A DNA stretch of 64,000 nt from Chitinophaga sp. 180180018-3 (lineage in GTDB: Bacteria > Bacteroidota > Bacteroidia > Chitinophagales > Chitinophagaceae), in assembly GCF_037893185.1 (NCBI RefSeq), contig NZ_CP140772.1:4960001-5024000 (forward strand). The letters run 5' to 3'. Positions 26,035 through 36,176 of this stretch are shown in pieces (position 1 is the first letter of the stretch; each line of letters opens with the position of its first letter). Below the pieces are notes generated by a model. It searched no databases. It was not told the origin of the DNA and saw only the letters and a list, made by a program, of their open reading frames with translations. The position numbers and the translations under genes are program-made.

Positions 26035-26214
26035 TTAAGGCATAAGCTTAATACAGCTCACAGTTGCAAAGTACAGCATGACTACCTGGCGGCAGGCCAG
26101 CTCCGGAAACTCTTGGGCGACTGCCTGTTGCTCGCGTGTGGTGAGAAGACGACTGGCGCCATTGGCGCAGTTGTAGATGGCCCAATAGGTAACAAACTTT
26201 TTGATGTAATACAT
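26035..26214 (-). CDS. Small hypothetical protein, 59 residues
   Basis: ATG at 26214 opens a 59-codon frame (beginning MYYIKKFVTYWAIYNC and containing TTREQQAVAQEFPELACRQ). It ends at TAA 26035-26037, immediately before a strong terminator. The natural composition and the terminator support a real small gene. I do not recognise the product; there is no signal peptide. Confidence 0.45.
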   Translation of the reverse strand: MYYIKKFVTYWAIYNCANGASRLLTTREQQAVAQEFPELACRQVVMLYFATVSCIKLMP

Positions 26215-26973
26215 AAAACGTAGGTTTAAAAGGTTGGTTAAACAATGGCTGCCAGAGGGCAGCTTTTAAAAGAAAAAAGAGAAAAAAAGAGAGCCATCTC
26301 CCCAGCCGGTACAGGGGAATTTTCCAAAAAAACAACGGATAAATGCGTGGGTTACTACAGCTGATGGCTTGATGCCGCTGGTGCAGGATCAAAAGTTGAG
26401 AATATGTTATGTCGCTTTATGCCGTTTTTTTTTGGGGAAAATTCTTCCTGTACTGGCTATCTTTGCGGCTTTTTTTTCTCTTTTTCTTTTAAATGGTGGT
26501 CTCCTCTATAACTGAGTTTACAGTTGATAAATTAAAACTGGCATCTACCTATTTAAAAGAAAGCTTTTATATGGAGAGCGAGAATATGCTCAAATTGGCA
26601 AGTAAATTTTTCTTAAATAGAATTTCAATAGCAAATTATTTTATTCAAAGTGCAATTGTCCATCATGCAAAGATGCAACCCGATGGGTAGTGAGGGATTG
26701 TAAAGGATAAAAATCGTAGTTGCAAACTATAGAGTACATCAACAATCCATAGTTATCGCTGTCTTAGTTGAAATAGTTTGGATTTAATCCTACAGCCGGC
26801 TCAAAGTAGTTAAGGCTTGACCTGACGATCGTTTTGAATCTTTATTCCTTTTGGAATGCCCTTATACAAACCCCAAGGGTATTCCAAAAGAAATAAATGA
26901 TTTAGAGTTCATCTGACGACCTTACAGTATATGTTAAATAGAAATCGCAAGATCAAATAGTAGCAATTGCATC
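26215..26973. other. Intergenic region, mostly without gene evidence
   Basis: Apart from a doubtful 65-codon frame at 26493-26690 no gene is seen. Poly-T tracts occur near 26425 and 26470, and 26860-26935 is AT-rich upstream of nothing recognisable. Confidence 0.4.
26493..26690 (+). CDS. Doubtful small ORF
   Basis: A 65-codon frame with helical, lysine-rich composition (contains KLKLASTYLKESF). Nothing about the neighbourhood supports expression, and I do not recognise a family. It is listed only because no other gene covers this stretch. Confidence 0.22.
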   Translation: MVVSSITEFTVDKLKLASTYLKESFYMESENMLKLASKFFLNRISIANYFIQSAIVHHAKMQPDG

Positions 26974-27510
26974 TTAGTAATTCCAGATATATGGATCATC
27001 CCAGAACCTAACATCATCAAGATTATATTTTAGGTTACTGCTGCCTGTTCCTTTGAATTTTTTGAAATAAATCAACCTGATATCTCTGGAAATTTCTTTT
27101 AAATTACTGTACAATTCGAGATTATAATAGGGCATCCATCTAATGGATGTAATGATACTATCTTTTGAAAGGTACGCGACAAAACAATTGGCATCATAAG
27201 GGCGCTTCCCGTCGCTGCCATCATTTTCCACAATAATAAAAAAACTAACCTTATTTCTGGAAGGACTATATAGAATCGTATCTACGATAACCCTGGTTGT
27301 AGCATTAGTCCTTCTGGTATAATAGGGCCCTGCCTTTTGTAGAATAAGACGTTTTACCGAATCTGCAATCTGCGCTCTGTGTAGGGCATAAAGCGCGCCA
27401 GGTACGGTGGTATTATTCCGGTATTGTTTCGGCGTATTGCTTGTCCTACAGGCAATTATGAAACAACATAGTATGATTGAAATTATGCTTGTATTTTTCA
27501 CCATATTCAT
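26974..27510 (-). CDS. Lipoprotein coupled to the RHS gene, probable immunity protein
   Basis: The start is set at the ATG at 27510, which overlaps the TGA of the RHS gene (ATGA); this gives 178 residues (MNMVKNTSIISIILCCFIIACRTS). The signal ends in a lipobox around IIACR. The mature part is an alpha-beta domain of about 155 residues with no motif known to me. Translational coupling to a polymorphic RHS protein with a lipase-like C terminus, plus export as a lipoprotein, matches the layout of periplasmic immunity proteins for phospholipase effectors. The immunity role is inferred from position and export. Confidence 0.72.
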   Translation of the reverse strand: MNMVKNTSIISIILCCFIIACRTSNTPKQYRNNTTVPGALYALHRAQIADSVKRLILQKAGPYYTRRTNATTRVIVDTILYSPSRNKVSFFIIVENDGSDGKRPYDANCFVAYLSKDSIITSIRWMPYYNLELYSNLKEISRDIRLIYFKKFKGTGSSNLKYNLDDVRFWDDPYIWNY

Positions 27511-30500
27511 TTTTTCTGTAGGTCCCATGATCCAGTTTCTGCATTCCATAAATATGTTCCTTCTTGAAGAGACTGTATATTATCAAAAAAGGAAAAGATG
27601 GTATGAGCTCCAATAGTAGTTGATTCACGATAGTCAATGTCTCCCTTCTCTCTTTTATTTGCAAGCCATCCAGTAAGACTTCCATGTCCCTTGTGAAGGA
27701 ATTCTTGTTTTTTAGTCTTACCATCATTCTCAATTTTGTTCCCCTGAAATGGGTCAAAATCCGCAACTAAGGTAATTTTCACTTGCCTCTTTAACTCCGG
27801 ATGTTCATCCAAATATTTCTTTATACCCGCTATATATCCATCTCCATATACCCCTCCCATGCTATGAGTCATAACCTTTATTGTTTCATCAATTACTCCA
27901 TCCGTCCTATGTAGACTTTCAATAATATCAGGAGCATCTGTATATCCTTGCTCCTTTCCTGCCATTCGGCGGCTGTTTGGTCCAATCCCATGATGCCCAT
28001 CTACGTACCTTCGATGATTGTCTCCCAATTTCTCTGAAACTTCTAAATCAAAAGCTTTACCTGTTTGTATTGCCTCATAGTGATAATCCCCTGTATCAAA
28101 AGGCCAGTAGGGAGAATTGGATGGCTGACGATCGTAAACTCTTCTCATTTCGTATTCTCTCCAATACCACTGAGAGCCTTTTTCCCTACCTGTGAGGGTA
28201 AACCCATTTACAAAAATGATAAGATTCCCATTTGGATCAATTGCGTTAACCGGAGTATTGGCTGCATATGCATATGGTGTCAGATTCTTATATAATTCCG
28301 CCTTATTGTCAATCACGTGCCATCTACCTATTTGTGCATCATACATCCTTGCTCCATAGTCATATAGCTCCAATCCTGAACCATCGCCAAACTCCTTATT
28401 CTGCAGCTCCTTGCCATTATACTTCAACCTATTCTCTGCATAATTCGCGCCTTTTAAGGCTTTGGAAGAAATCCCCGCCATCGTAAGGCCAAACGGATAA
28501 TAATGCGTTTCTTCCAGCAATGGTCCTGAATTCACCCCCAATATCACATTATCAAAATACACCACCTGCGGACTCTCATTGCTCGTATAAGCATAGAGGA
28601 AACCTGATTTCCTAATCACCATCTTATCCTGACTGAGGGTCTGCAACTGATCCGGCTCGGCTTTAACCTGCTTTACCCCACTATTGGCTTCTACTAATTT
28701 AAAATCATCATCGAATAATACAAAATTCAAATATGCTTTAGGTCGATCAGCATTGGGCTGGTTTGGCTCTTTCTCCTTTAGGCGCCGGTAGTCATTGTTA
28801 TAGAAATTGCTGTTAAAGGGGGTTAGCTGACTAGTTACCGCTTCTCCGTGCGCGCTGCTATTTTGCCTGTTGTTTCCTCCAAAAGCCTGCAAGAGGTCAG
28901 CCAGCATATTTTCTGTTGTGGCGGCAGCGGCATTCTTCTCCTTAGCTTCTCCTGATTTATAGAAGGCCTTTGCACTCAGCTGGATCGTATCTCCTGCCAT
29001 TACCCGCAGTACGATAGAGGGGCCTATCTTCTTTCCTGATCCGGTAGCAGTAAGTTTTGCGACGGAAGCGTTCTTACCAGCACTCTCATCTGCCGGGTAG
29101 CCTATGGGCTTATCGGACCGGGTATTGTCTATGTTGCTGAACAACGCTGTTTCTTTAGCTGCAGCAGGTACTTCCATCGTTGCGGCATACATTGAAAAAT
29201 CTGTCTGTTCCGTTAAGACCATTCGCACACTGCCCAGGTGATCTTTTACAAAATAGTCGTATGCGTATTGCATAGGCTGTCCTGTTTTGAACACGGCACG
29301 TATCCTGCCTTCCTCGTGGCTTAAAAACTGCAGCGTATCGTTTTGGTACACAACGCCACCTATATAATCGGTAGTCGTGACCACTGGCACTGATCCGGTT
29401 TTATCCGTAACAATCTTCTTTAGCTTTGTACCACTGGCATCATAGAGATACTTTATGGTACCCTTCCCGGTGATTACAATGCTGTCAGGCAGGTTCAGGT
29501 GATTGTAGGTAATGGCTGAAATATTTTTATTCAGATCATATTTCAGGTTGCCATTGGCATCATAATCGTAATCATCTCCGCTATTGGTTCCGTTAATAAA
29601 ATCACCCAGTTTGGCAGTGGCTGTATTAGTAGGATCTGCTACTGCGGCCAATTTGTTACTGGCTGCGCGATAAGTATAGCTAAGCTGATCAATCAGCATT
29701 TTTGTAGCACCCGCCATCCCCATCTGGTTCATCGTCTGGATGTTACCATTGGCGTCATAATTCAAATTGCTCACGGAAAAGTCCTTTTGATCAGCCGTCC
29801 AGCTGCTGCTGCCGCTGTTTTGTTGTGTAAAGGCCGCCGATACCAGGCGATTCACTTTATCGTAGCTATAGCCATACGCCCGTGCAACACTATCGCTTTT
29901 ACTCTTCCAGGTAGTTCCCGCAATGTTACCGGTGTATTGCAAAGCCGTGAATCCTGAGTCATAGGCCAGCGTCTGCCCAAACCAATTGGCAGCGCTACCG
30001 GCTGTACTTGCGTAAGATTTATTAATCCCTGTAAGCCAACCACGGATGTTATAGTCATAGGTCAGTGTTTCCAATTGCGACGTGCCATTAATGCCCAGGC
30101 GCTTCGTTTTCAGTCTCCCCAGCTCATCGTAAGTATTGATTACAATGGTTTTGTCAAGCGAGGAAAGGGTATCATTTAATCGCTTCTTTATACTGGTGAG
30201 CCTTCCGCCGGCATCATAGTGCAGCATGGTTAACACCGTAGTTTTGGGAGAAAGCCTGCTGTGAAGATTTTTATGCCACCAATAGGTGCTGAGTACTTTT
30301 CCGCTAAAGTCATACAAACTTGTCGTAACATCCAGGCCTCCGTTGACATTGTCTGCCGACACCTGAATCGGCCTGCCTTTATCGTTATAATAATGTGTTG
30401 TCGTTAGCCACTGGTTGGTGCCTAAGACCCTCACCTTTGCTCCGGTTACCATCCCCCTCACCATGACACTACCACTGGCCGGTAAAGCTTCCTCATTGGG

Positions 30501-32015
30501 ACTACCATCGGCATATGGTTTTGCAGTATCGCCACGGACATATCTATAAGCACCTGCGAAGGAATAATCATCGTAATAAGTATAGCTAAGGGGAGTCAGG
30601 GAATCGGTAGGAATACCAGCTGGAGTATTAGTCGCGGTAATAGTACTACTGCCACTACTGGCCCCCGGAGTGATAACGGCATCCCATTCTGCTCCTCCCT
30701 CAAAACCGTCTACAAACTCGATACTATTAGTCGCTTCGTATTTTGCTCTCCCGTCATAATTATCTGCTATAAGATCTGCCGGCGCCGGAAAATTATAACT
30801 GATAGTCTGACTGCTGCTACCAGTAGCCCCATTTACAGTAGCCTGTAAAGACTGTCGGGTAGCGGTGGCATTTTTATATAAAGCAGTCATCACCGGCCTG
30901 TCCAGCCCATCATAAAAAGTAGCCAGCCAGGTTTTTCCTTTCATGTTTCCATCCCTTGTAAATGCCAACCTGTCCCGGATGTCATAAATCATCTCCGTAG
31001 AATCTGCGCCCGGCACCTTTTTTACAATCATCCGCTTGCGGGCATCATACCGGTAGATGAAGCAAAGCTCGCCGGCCACAGCAGTACTGATCACCCAGCC
31101 AGCCGAAAGAGCGGCCTCCACTGCCTTGGGAGGAATCACGAAACGAAGATTGCCCAGGTCATCATATACGTAGTAAGTACATAGCCATCCCATATGAGCT
31201 GTACCAGGATTATCAGGCATCTGTACCTTTTTTAATAGCACTCGTTCTGCGTTATCTTTGTATTCCACCACCTGAAACCCGGCTTCATTAATCGTCACAT
31301 TTTTATAGAGCTGACCGGCAGCATACATTTGGCCCGAATTGCTGACAGGCACTGCTGCTCCAGCTGCAAAACTCCAGATCCGTACAGAATCAGCCAGGGT
31401 ATTGACAAGATACTGTGCCTGTGTGGGGCGGTTTCCTCCACGCTCCATCCCAGCAGGATCATTTTTTGCCCAGCTGTTTCCAGGAGCGTACGTTTTTAAC
31501 ACCCTGTTCAGTGGAGAAGCTTCATAGGCTATCTGGCTATAGAATATACTTTCTGAGCCCAGATAAGACATGTAAAAAGCTTTCTGCGCATTAAAAGGAT
31601 CCTGTTTAAATGTCCCATCACTTGTACCGGAGGCGGCATAAGGCAGATACTGGGCCTGCTGCCTGCCAAAAGGATCATAAATAACCGGGGTTACCAGGTC
31701 TTTACCTCCATAGGTCATTGCCTTAGCAACTGTCTGCAAGGGTTTGCCCAAACCATCAAAATATTGTGTAATCTGTCTTACCTGATCTATAGTACGCGCG
31801 GAGGCGGCTACATAGGCAGTATCGGTAGTAGCTAACGCCGGCTCCCAGGTACGCACATAGTTATCAGATACGCGCTGATAGGCAGCAGGTACCTGTAATG
31901 GGGTTGCCGGCGTCTTGGGCGAGCTGGCAGGCACCTGCGCGATACCGGGCATAGCTACCAGTAACATAGCTACAGCTGCTAACCACCATATTATTCCTCC
32001 CAAAATCTTATACAT
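27507..32015 (-). CDS. RHS-repeat polymorphic toxin with lipase-like C-terminal domain
   Basis: The 1502-residue protein has a signal-like N terminus (to about residue 27, GIAQ), a DUF6443-type N-terminal region, and RHS/YD repeats through the middle (YDGRA, YNDKGR, YDELGRL, YDANGN and others). The RHS core ends at GLELYDYGARMYDAQIGRW (about 1250) and then ANTPVNAIDPNG, the usual junction to a variable toxin domain. The last 200 residues form an alpha/beta-hydrolase-like unit: strand NLIIFVNGF, nucleophile region THSMGG with Ser1385, VADFDPF with Asp1419/1421, and GAHTIFSFF with His1471. This fits a phospholipase or lipase toxin. The gene follows another RHS-type gene by 33 bases and overlaps the lipoprotein gene after it. 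Confidence 0.88.
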   Translation of the reverse strand: MYKILGGIIWWLAAVAMLLVAMPGIAQVPASSPKTPATPLQVPAAYQRVSDNYVRTWEPALATTDTAYVAASARTIDQVRQITQYFDGLGKPLQTVAKAMTYGGKDLVTPVIYDPFGRQQAQYLPYAASGTSDGTFKQDPFNAQKAFYMSYLGSESIFYSQIAYEASPLNRVLKTYAPGNSWAKNDPAGMERGGNRPTQAQYLVNTLADSVRIWSFAAGAAVPVSNSGQMYAAGQLYKNVTINEAGFQVVEYKDNAERVLLKKVQMPDNPGTAHMGWLCTYYVYDDLGNLRFVIPPKAVEAALSAGWVISTAVAGELCFIYRYDARKRMIVKKVPGADSTEMIYDIRDRLAFTRDGNMKGKTWLATFYDGLDRPVMTALYKNATATRQSLQATVNGATGSSSQTISYNFPAPADLIADNYDGRAKYEATNSIEFVDGFEGGAEWDAVITPGASSGSSTITATNTPAGIPTDSLTPLSYTYYDDYSFAGAYRYVRGDTAKPYADGSPNEEALPASGSVMVRGMVTGAKVRVLGTNQWLTTTHYYNDKGRPIQVSADNVNGGLDVTTSLYDFSGKVLSTYWWHKNLHSRLSPKTTVLTMLHYDAGGRLTSIKKRLNDTLSSLDKTIVINTYDELGRLKTKRLGINGTSQLETLTYDYNIRGWLTGINKSYASTAGSAANWFGQTLAYDSGFTALQYTGNIAGTTWKSKSDSVARAYGYSYDKVNRLVSAAFTQQNSGSSSWTADQKDFSVSNLNYDANGNIQTMNQMGMAGATKMLIDQLSYTYRAASNKLAAVADPTNTATAKLGDFINGTNSGDDYDYDANGNLKYDLNKNISAITYNHLNLPDSIVITGKGTIKYLYDASGTKLKKIVTDKTGSVPVVTTTDYIGGVVYQNDTLQFLSHEEGRIRAVFKTGQPMQYAYDYFVKDHLGSVRMVLTEQTDFSMYAATMEVPAAAKETALFSNIDNTRSDKPIGYPADESAGKNASVAKLTATGSGKKIGPSIVLRVMAGDTIQLSAKAFYKSGEAKEKNAAAATTENMLADLLQAFGGNNRQNSSAHGEAVTSQLTPFNSNFYNNDYRRLKEKEPNQPNADRPKAYLNFVLFDDDFKLVEANSGVKQVKAEPDQLQTLSQDKMVIRKSGFLYAYTSNESPQVVYFDNVILGVNSGPLLEETHYYPFGLTMAGISSKALKGANYAENRLKYNGKELQNKEFGDGSGLELYDYGARMYDAQIGRWHVIDNKAELYKNLTPYAYAANTPVNAIDPNGNLIIFVNGFTLTGREKGSQWYWREYEMRRVYDRQPSNSPYWPFDTGDYHYEAIQTGKAFDLEVSEKLGDNHRRYVDGHHGIGPNSRRMAGKEQGYTDAPDIIESLHRTDGVIDETIKVMTHSMGGVYGDGYIAGIKKYLDEHPELKRQVKITLVADFDPFQGNKIENDGKTKKQEFLHKGHGSLTGWLANKREKGDIDYRESTTIGAHTIFSFFDNIQSLQEGTYLWNAETGSWDLQKK

Positions 32016-32048
32016 AAAAGCGATTATTTACATGATCACTATAGTTTA

Positions 32049-35000
32049 TTACAGCGTGGTATTATACCGGTAGTCATATTGCTGCAGGATTTTACCGTTC
32101 TGATCTTTTACCAGTTTTAACCTACCCAGACCATCGTATTCATAGTAGGATACGCCGCCCTTCTCATCAAACTTTCCGGTGATGCCTACCCCTGGCTCGT
32201 AGGCGGTGGTTGTCATCTGAGCCTGTAAAGGATATAAACGCAGTTCGTCAATATTTCCGGTACCGCTAATGGTAACAGCAGACACGTTAGCAACAATCTT
32301 CTCAACGTAAGTCCAGTTATTGTAGGTTATCCCTGTAGCTGCGCTCACGGTTCCAGTCACACTCACCGCCGCACCGGACTTTGCCCAATAGGAAACCACA
32401 TACTTTTTGGCAGTGTTAAGTCCCGACTTGCTAATAGCCCCATTAGTTAGCGCATAGCTCTGGTTACCGGATAGCCCGTCACCGGTAATAAACGTATTGC
32501 TGACCGAAGACCAGTTGCCCCATTCTGAAGACTCAAAGCTGGTATAGGCGACCTCCGACAGGTCTGCATTCTTTACTTCAGCTATAGGATATTTGGCGTC
32601 ATATCCCCATAAATAACACATTCCTTTCTGTTGATTGAGAGTATAGTGACTAAGGTTGCCTGCCCCATCATATGTATCATAGGTAACCCGCTCTTCATAC
32701 CGGGGATCTGCTGTAAACACAGTGGCTGTACCCGTTGACGGCAATATCCCTTTAGTTCGATTAGAAAATTTAAACTCTGACAAGGCAACCGGATCAGCCG
32801 ATGAAAACAGGAGTTCGGATTTTTTCGCGCCCTTTCTGTCTGCATTATACATGGTAACAGAACCGGCCAGTATTTTTATGTCCGTTCCCTGCTTTAGGTA
32901 CTTTACCTTTTCAATAGGTATGTTAACGATATTGGCGATTCTAAGGCTATCTAAAAAAGGAGTTCCGGAAGCATAGTCCAATGGATAAGACATGCTGGTA
33001 AATTCCTCCTGGCCATCACTTCTGGTATTCCAGACCCTAGTGGGATTGGTATGAAGTGCATTATCGTAGGTATAGGCACTCTTAGTGGTTAGCGTAGGGC
33101 CATTATCATCATAAATCGTAGTGACTGTAGTGTCCAGGTAAGTCCAGTTACCAGTAACCGGATATCTCAAAACATCGTATACGGCATATTCTTCAGGATT
33201 GATTGGGTTAGAGTTTAGAATAATTTCCTGATATCGTCTTCTCACCAGATAACCAAACAAATCTTTTTGATAACGTGGATCAATCTTATAATTATAGGTC
33301 GTCAGTTTCTTATCGACAATGTTATTATTCACCTTTGAAAAGTAAAGCTCCGAGGTCTTTAGCCCATTTTCCCAGGCAACGTTGGAACATGTCATGCCTT
33401 GTGGTCGGTAGCCCCACATTAAGTCTGCGTAGTCATTACTCCGGCATTTGAAAATACTCCATATACCGCCATTTTCAAAGTTATCTCCCTGACTTTCCAC
33501 CACTGACGAATAGTAAATATGACTAGCAGCATTGCCAAATGAATGATGAAGTGTACTTGAATAAGCTGCTTTTCTGTAACACCTCGCGATTTTCCATCCG
33601 TTCTGTGGCTTATTAGTTGAGCTACAGAAAAAACGAACATCCAGCTCTGCAAAATATCCCCATGCTTCCTCAACAATACTGCCGGAAGACTTTTGCAGGT
33701 TTGTAGGAGTACCGTAGTAGAATTTCCTGATATCATGAAACCCTCTCTCACTCGAAAAAGACTTTATCTGAGCAATACGCATTCCCCCAACAAATTTATT
33801 TCGCTCCTCATTGGTCGCCGGATCAGCATAATAGTTAAAATCAGCTGTTCCCCTTACTACATTGCCATATACATTCACCTCGATCTTATAAGATTCTCCA
33901 CGTACAAGCGAATGAGTGTAAGTAACCGGGCTTCCGACATTAACGGTCGCAGTATATACTATAGTGGGTCCACTATAGATACGGACAAATGTATAATTAT
34001 CAAGAGGCTCATAACTTTGGCCTGGTACTACATCGCAGGTAAAATTGAAAGTTACATTCTGCCCAAACAGAACTGTAATTGTTGTATCTATCTTCTTTAA
34101 ATTTTTCACGCCCTGTCCTACTGTTGTTATGGTTACATTCCTGGCCGGTGGAGGAACAAGTACAGAGCTATTAATAGAATGACCTTCATAGATGAGCGTG
34201 TCATACCCTCCGGTGGGAAAGACAATTTTAGACAAAAGTCCCTTTCCGGCATAATAGGGCTCCGGACTACGATCACCATGAATATAGGGAAACTCGGCCT
34301 GGTAGTCAGGCGGAGGAGTTGGGATCAGATAGCTATTGGTCTTCCCATTAAAATAGCCATATTCATCCTGCGAAAAGGACAATCTGGCCGGCAGTCCATC
34401 ATAGTCATTGTAAAAAAAACTATGCTTTTTATAGGTACTTCCCTTGGCCTTTTCAATAACGTCTGTTAGAAAAAGTCGCTTACTGTATTGGGGGTTAGTG
34501 AAATAGTCATTAGCATAACTGGTCCTGCTGTTAGAATATGTATATTGAAAATCAATAACTTTATAAGGATTTACAAGATCCTGTTTATAATATACTTCGA
34601 CACTATCTAGTAATAGCTCATTGTCAACATCTAATCTGGCCGAATTTATCATTTTTACTTTATCTCCCAAAGAGGTGCTGATTTCGGATAAGGCAAACCC
34701 ATCAACCCTAAGCCGGGATAAACACGTAGAATTTCCGTAAGCATCACACACCCTACCTTCAGCACAAATTTCAGTAGGGCTACCGTAAGTTTTAGCAAAA
34801 TACATTTGGTTGATGCCTAGTTCATAGGTACTGCGAAAGCCCTGATAGCGAAACATGATCGAATCTCCCATCGGGTGTACAATTTTTGTCAGATACCAAG
34901 CCGTTGCTGAAGCTCGTACATAGTTGACTTCACATGGCCCTGCAGTAGGTGGGGGCTTAGTATGCTCCGTGGCTCCGAAGCCACCAAAAAAGTAAACGAC

Positions 35001-35642
35001 ACCGTCAGGAGCTGTGACTTTGAAATTGAGTGAGCCCTGTAGGAAATAATACTCAATTTTTAAGTTCTCATATTTCATCAACACAACATTCCTCGCCGAA
35101 TCGAGCGTAAATTTACCCGTATACCCTCCGAAATTAAAAGTAAACAAATCTGGTTGGGTATCTAAAGTCAACTGATTTCCCTCTGCCACATCAGCGGCTT
35201 TCCGCATATATGTAATACCATCCCTGGTCGTTAAATCATTAACATAGGGTAACCAGGTACTTGTTTCGTCAGGACTCCCATTTACATTTCTGGTAATTAC
35301 ACCACCAGCCTCCAGTACCCAACCCATTCCGGTTCTAGATGCAATGGCGTCTACCTTAACACCATTGGAATTATACCGCAGTCGCAACGGCACTTTCAGG
35401 TGCTGGGTTTCCACCGTATATAATGGTATGCTTACCTCAGGGGATCCTGTAGCCAAACCAACCGGGCTTTTCCCATATTCGCCCAACGCCGACGCTGTCG
35501 GAGAAGGCGCGGTGATACTGACCGATTTTACTAACGCCGCAAAATCATCTTGAGCCTGGCAACTAAAGGATAAGATTATCAATACACTGATAGCTACACT
35601 TCTCCTTACAAGGGGACGAATAGTTAGGGAGATCAATTCCAT
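32049..35642 (-). CDS. RHS-repeat shell-like protein
   Basis: The 1197-residue protein has a signal peptide ending near CQAQ (about 31). It lacks a variable C-terminal toxin domain: it ends at YEYDGLGRLKLVKDQNGKILQQYDYRYNTTL, with two YD repeats. The long middle is beta-rich and starts with the SPTASALGEYGKSPVGLATGSPEVSIPLY region seen in Bacteroidota RHS proteins that precede a DUF6443 RHS protein. A lectin-like or carbohydrate-binding segment may occupy about 1080-1150 (ESSEWGNWSSVSN). It probably builds part of the extracellular shell or carrier for the following toxin protein. It is the first gene of the locus. Confidence 0.85.
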   Translation of the reverse strand: MELISLTIRPLVRRSVAISVLIILSFSCQAQDDFAALVKSVSITAPSPTASALGEYGKSPVGLATGSPEVSIPLYTVETQHLKVPLRLRYNSNGVKVDAIASRTGMGWVLEAGGVITRNVNGSPDETSTWLPYVNDLTTRDGITYMRKAADVAEGNQLTLDTQPDLFTFNFGGYTGKFTLDSARNVVLMKYENLKIEYYFLQGSLNFKVTAPDGVVYFFGGFGATEHTKPPPTAGPCEVNYVRASATAWYLTKIVHPMGDSIMFRYQGFRSTYELGINQMYFAKTYGSPTEICAEGRVCDAYGNSTCLSRLRVDGFALSEISTSLGDKVKMINSARLDVDNELLLDSVEVYYKQDLVNPYKVIDFQYTYSNSRTSYANDYFTNPQYSKRLFLTDVIEKAKGSTYKKHSFFYNDYDGLPARLSFSQDEYGYFNGKTNSYLIPTPPPDYQAEFPYIHGDRSPEPYYAGKGLLSKIVFPTGGYDTLIYEGHSINSSVLVPPPARNVTITTVGQGVKNLKKIDTTITVLFGQNVTFNFTCDVVPGQSYEPLDNYTFVRIYSGPTIVYTATVNVGSPVTYTHSLVRGESYKIEVNVYGNVVRGTADFNYYADPATNEERNKFVGGMRIAQIKSFSSERGFHDIRKFYYGTPTNLQKSSGSIVEEAWGYFAELDVRFFCSSTNKPQNGWKIARCYRKAAYSSTLHHSFGNAASHIYYSSVVESQGDNFENGGIWSIFKCRSNDYADLMWGYRPQGMTCSNVAWENGLKTSELYFSKVNNNIVDKKLTTYNYKIDPRYQKDLFGYLVRRRYQEIILNSNPINPEEYAVYDVLRYPVTGNWTYLDTTVTTIYDDNGPTLTTKSAYTYDNALHTNPTRVWNTRSDGQEEFTSMSYPLDYASGTPFLDSLRIANIVNIPIEKVKYLKQGTDIKILAGSVTMYNADRKGAKKSELLFSSADPVALSEFKFSNRTKGILPSTGTATVFTADPRYEERVTYDTYDGAGNLSHYTLNQQKGMCYLWGYDAKYPIAEVKNADLSEVAYTSFESSEWGNWSSVSNTFITGDGLSGNQSYALTNGAISKSGLNTAKKYVVSYWAKSGAAVSVTGTVSAATGITYNNWTYVEKIVANVSAVTISGTGNIDELRLYPLQAQMTTTAYEPGVGITGKFDEKGGVSYYEYDGLGRLKLVKDQNGKILQQYDYRYNTTL

Positions 35643-36176
35643 AGTTAATGCTATTATTTATAGGGCGCTACAATAACTTTACTTATATGCACAAACAATT
35701 CCTTTTATCCGCCATCTTTTCTTGTGAAAGCTACTGAAACAATAAATTAAAAATTGGGAAAATAGCTAGCTTACAGTACGAACACACAAGTATAGAGGTT
35801 TGAAAGGGTTACTTATTAATTTATTTTTTCGAATTTACGGTTTCTGATATACATTTTCAATAGCTGGTAAAATATTTTACGGAAGATTAATCTTACAAGT
35901 AGATAACCCTGATTGATGAATACCCCGAAATTTCTAATTTACGACACTACAGTTTTGCAGAGGAAAGTCAAGCAATGATTCCGCAGCTTTACCGCTAAAA
36001 ACAAAAAAACATCTCTACTGGGTAAAGACTTTTCTTTTGAAAATCCCCTGAGCCTTATGGCACAAAACCAGAGTCATTTTTTGGTAGATCTAAAGTTGTT
36101 GGCTAACTTTTAGTAGAAAAAATTGATTTTCAATTTTCTAACTAGATAACGGGAGAACGAGGAAACTTATAACCAA
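35643..36176. other. AT-rich spacer between the RHS locus and the accessory island
   Basis: No gene is seen. This 534-base stretch carries the upstream region of the RHS operon on one side and of the HNH-like gene on the other. Its composition shifts to markedly AT-rich, consistent with a boundary to acquired DNA. Confidence 0.45.
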
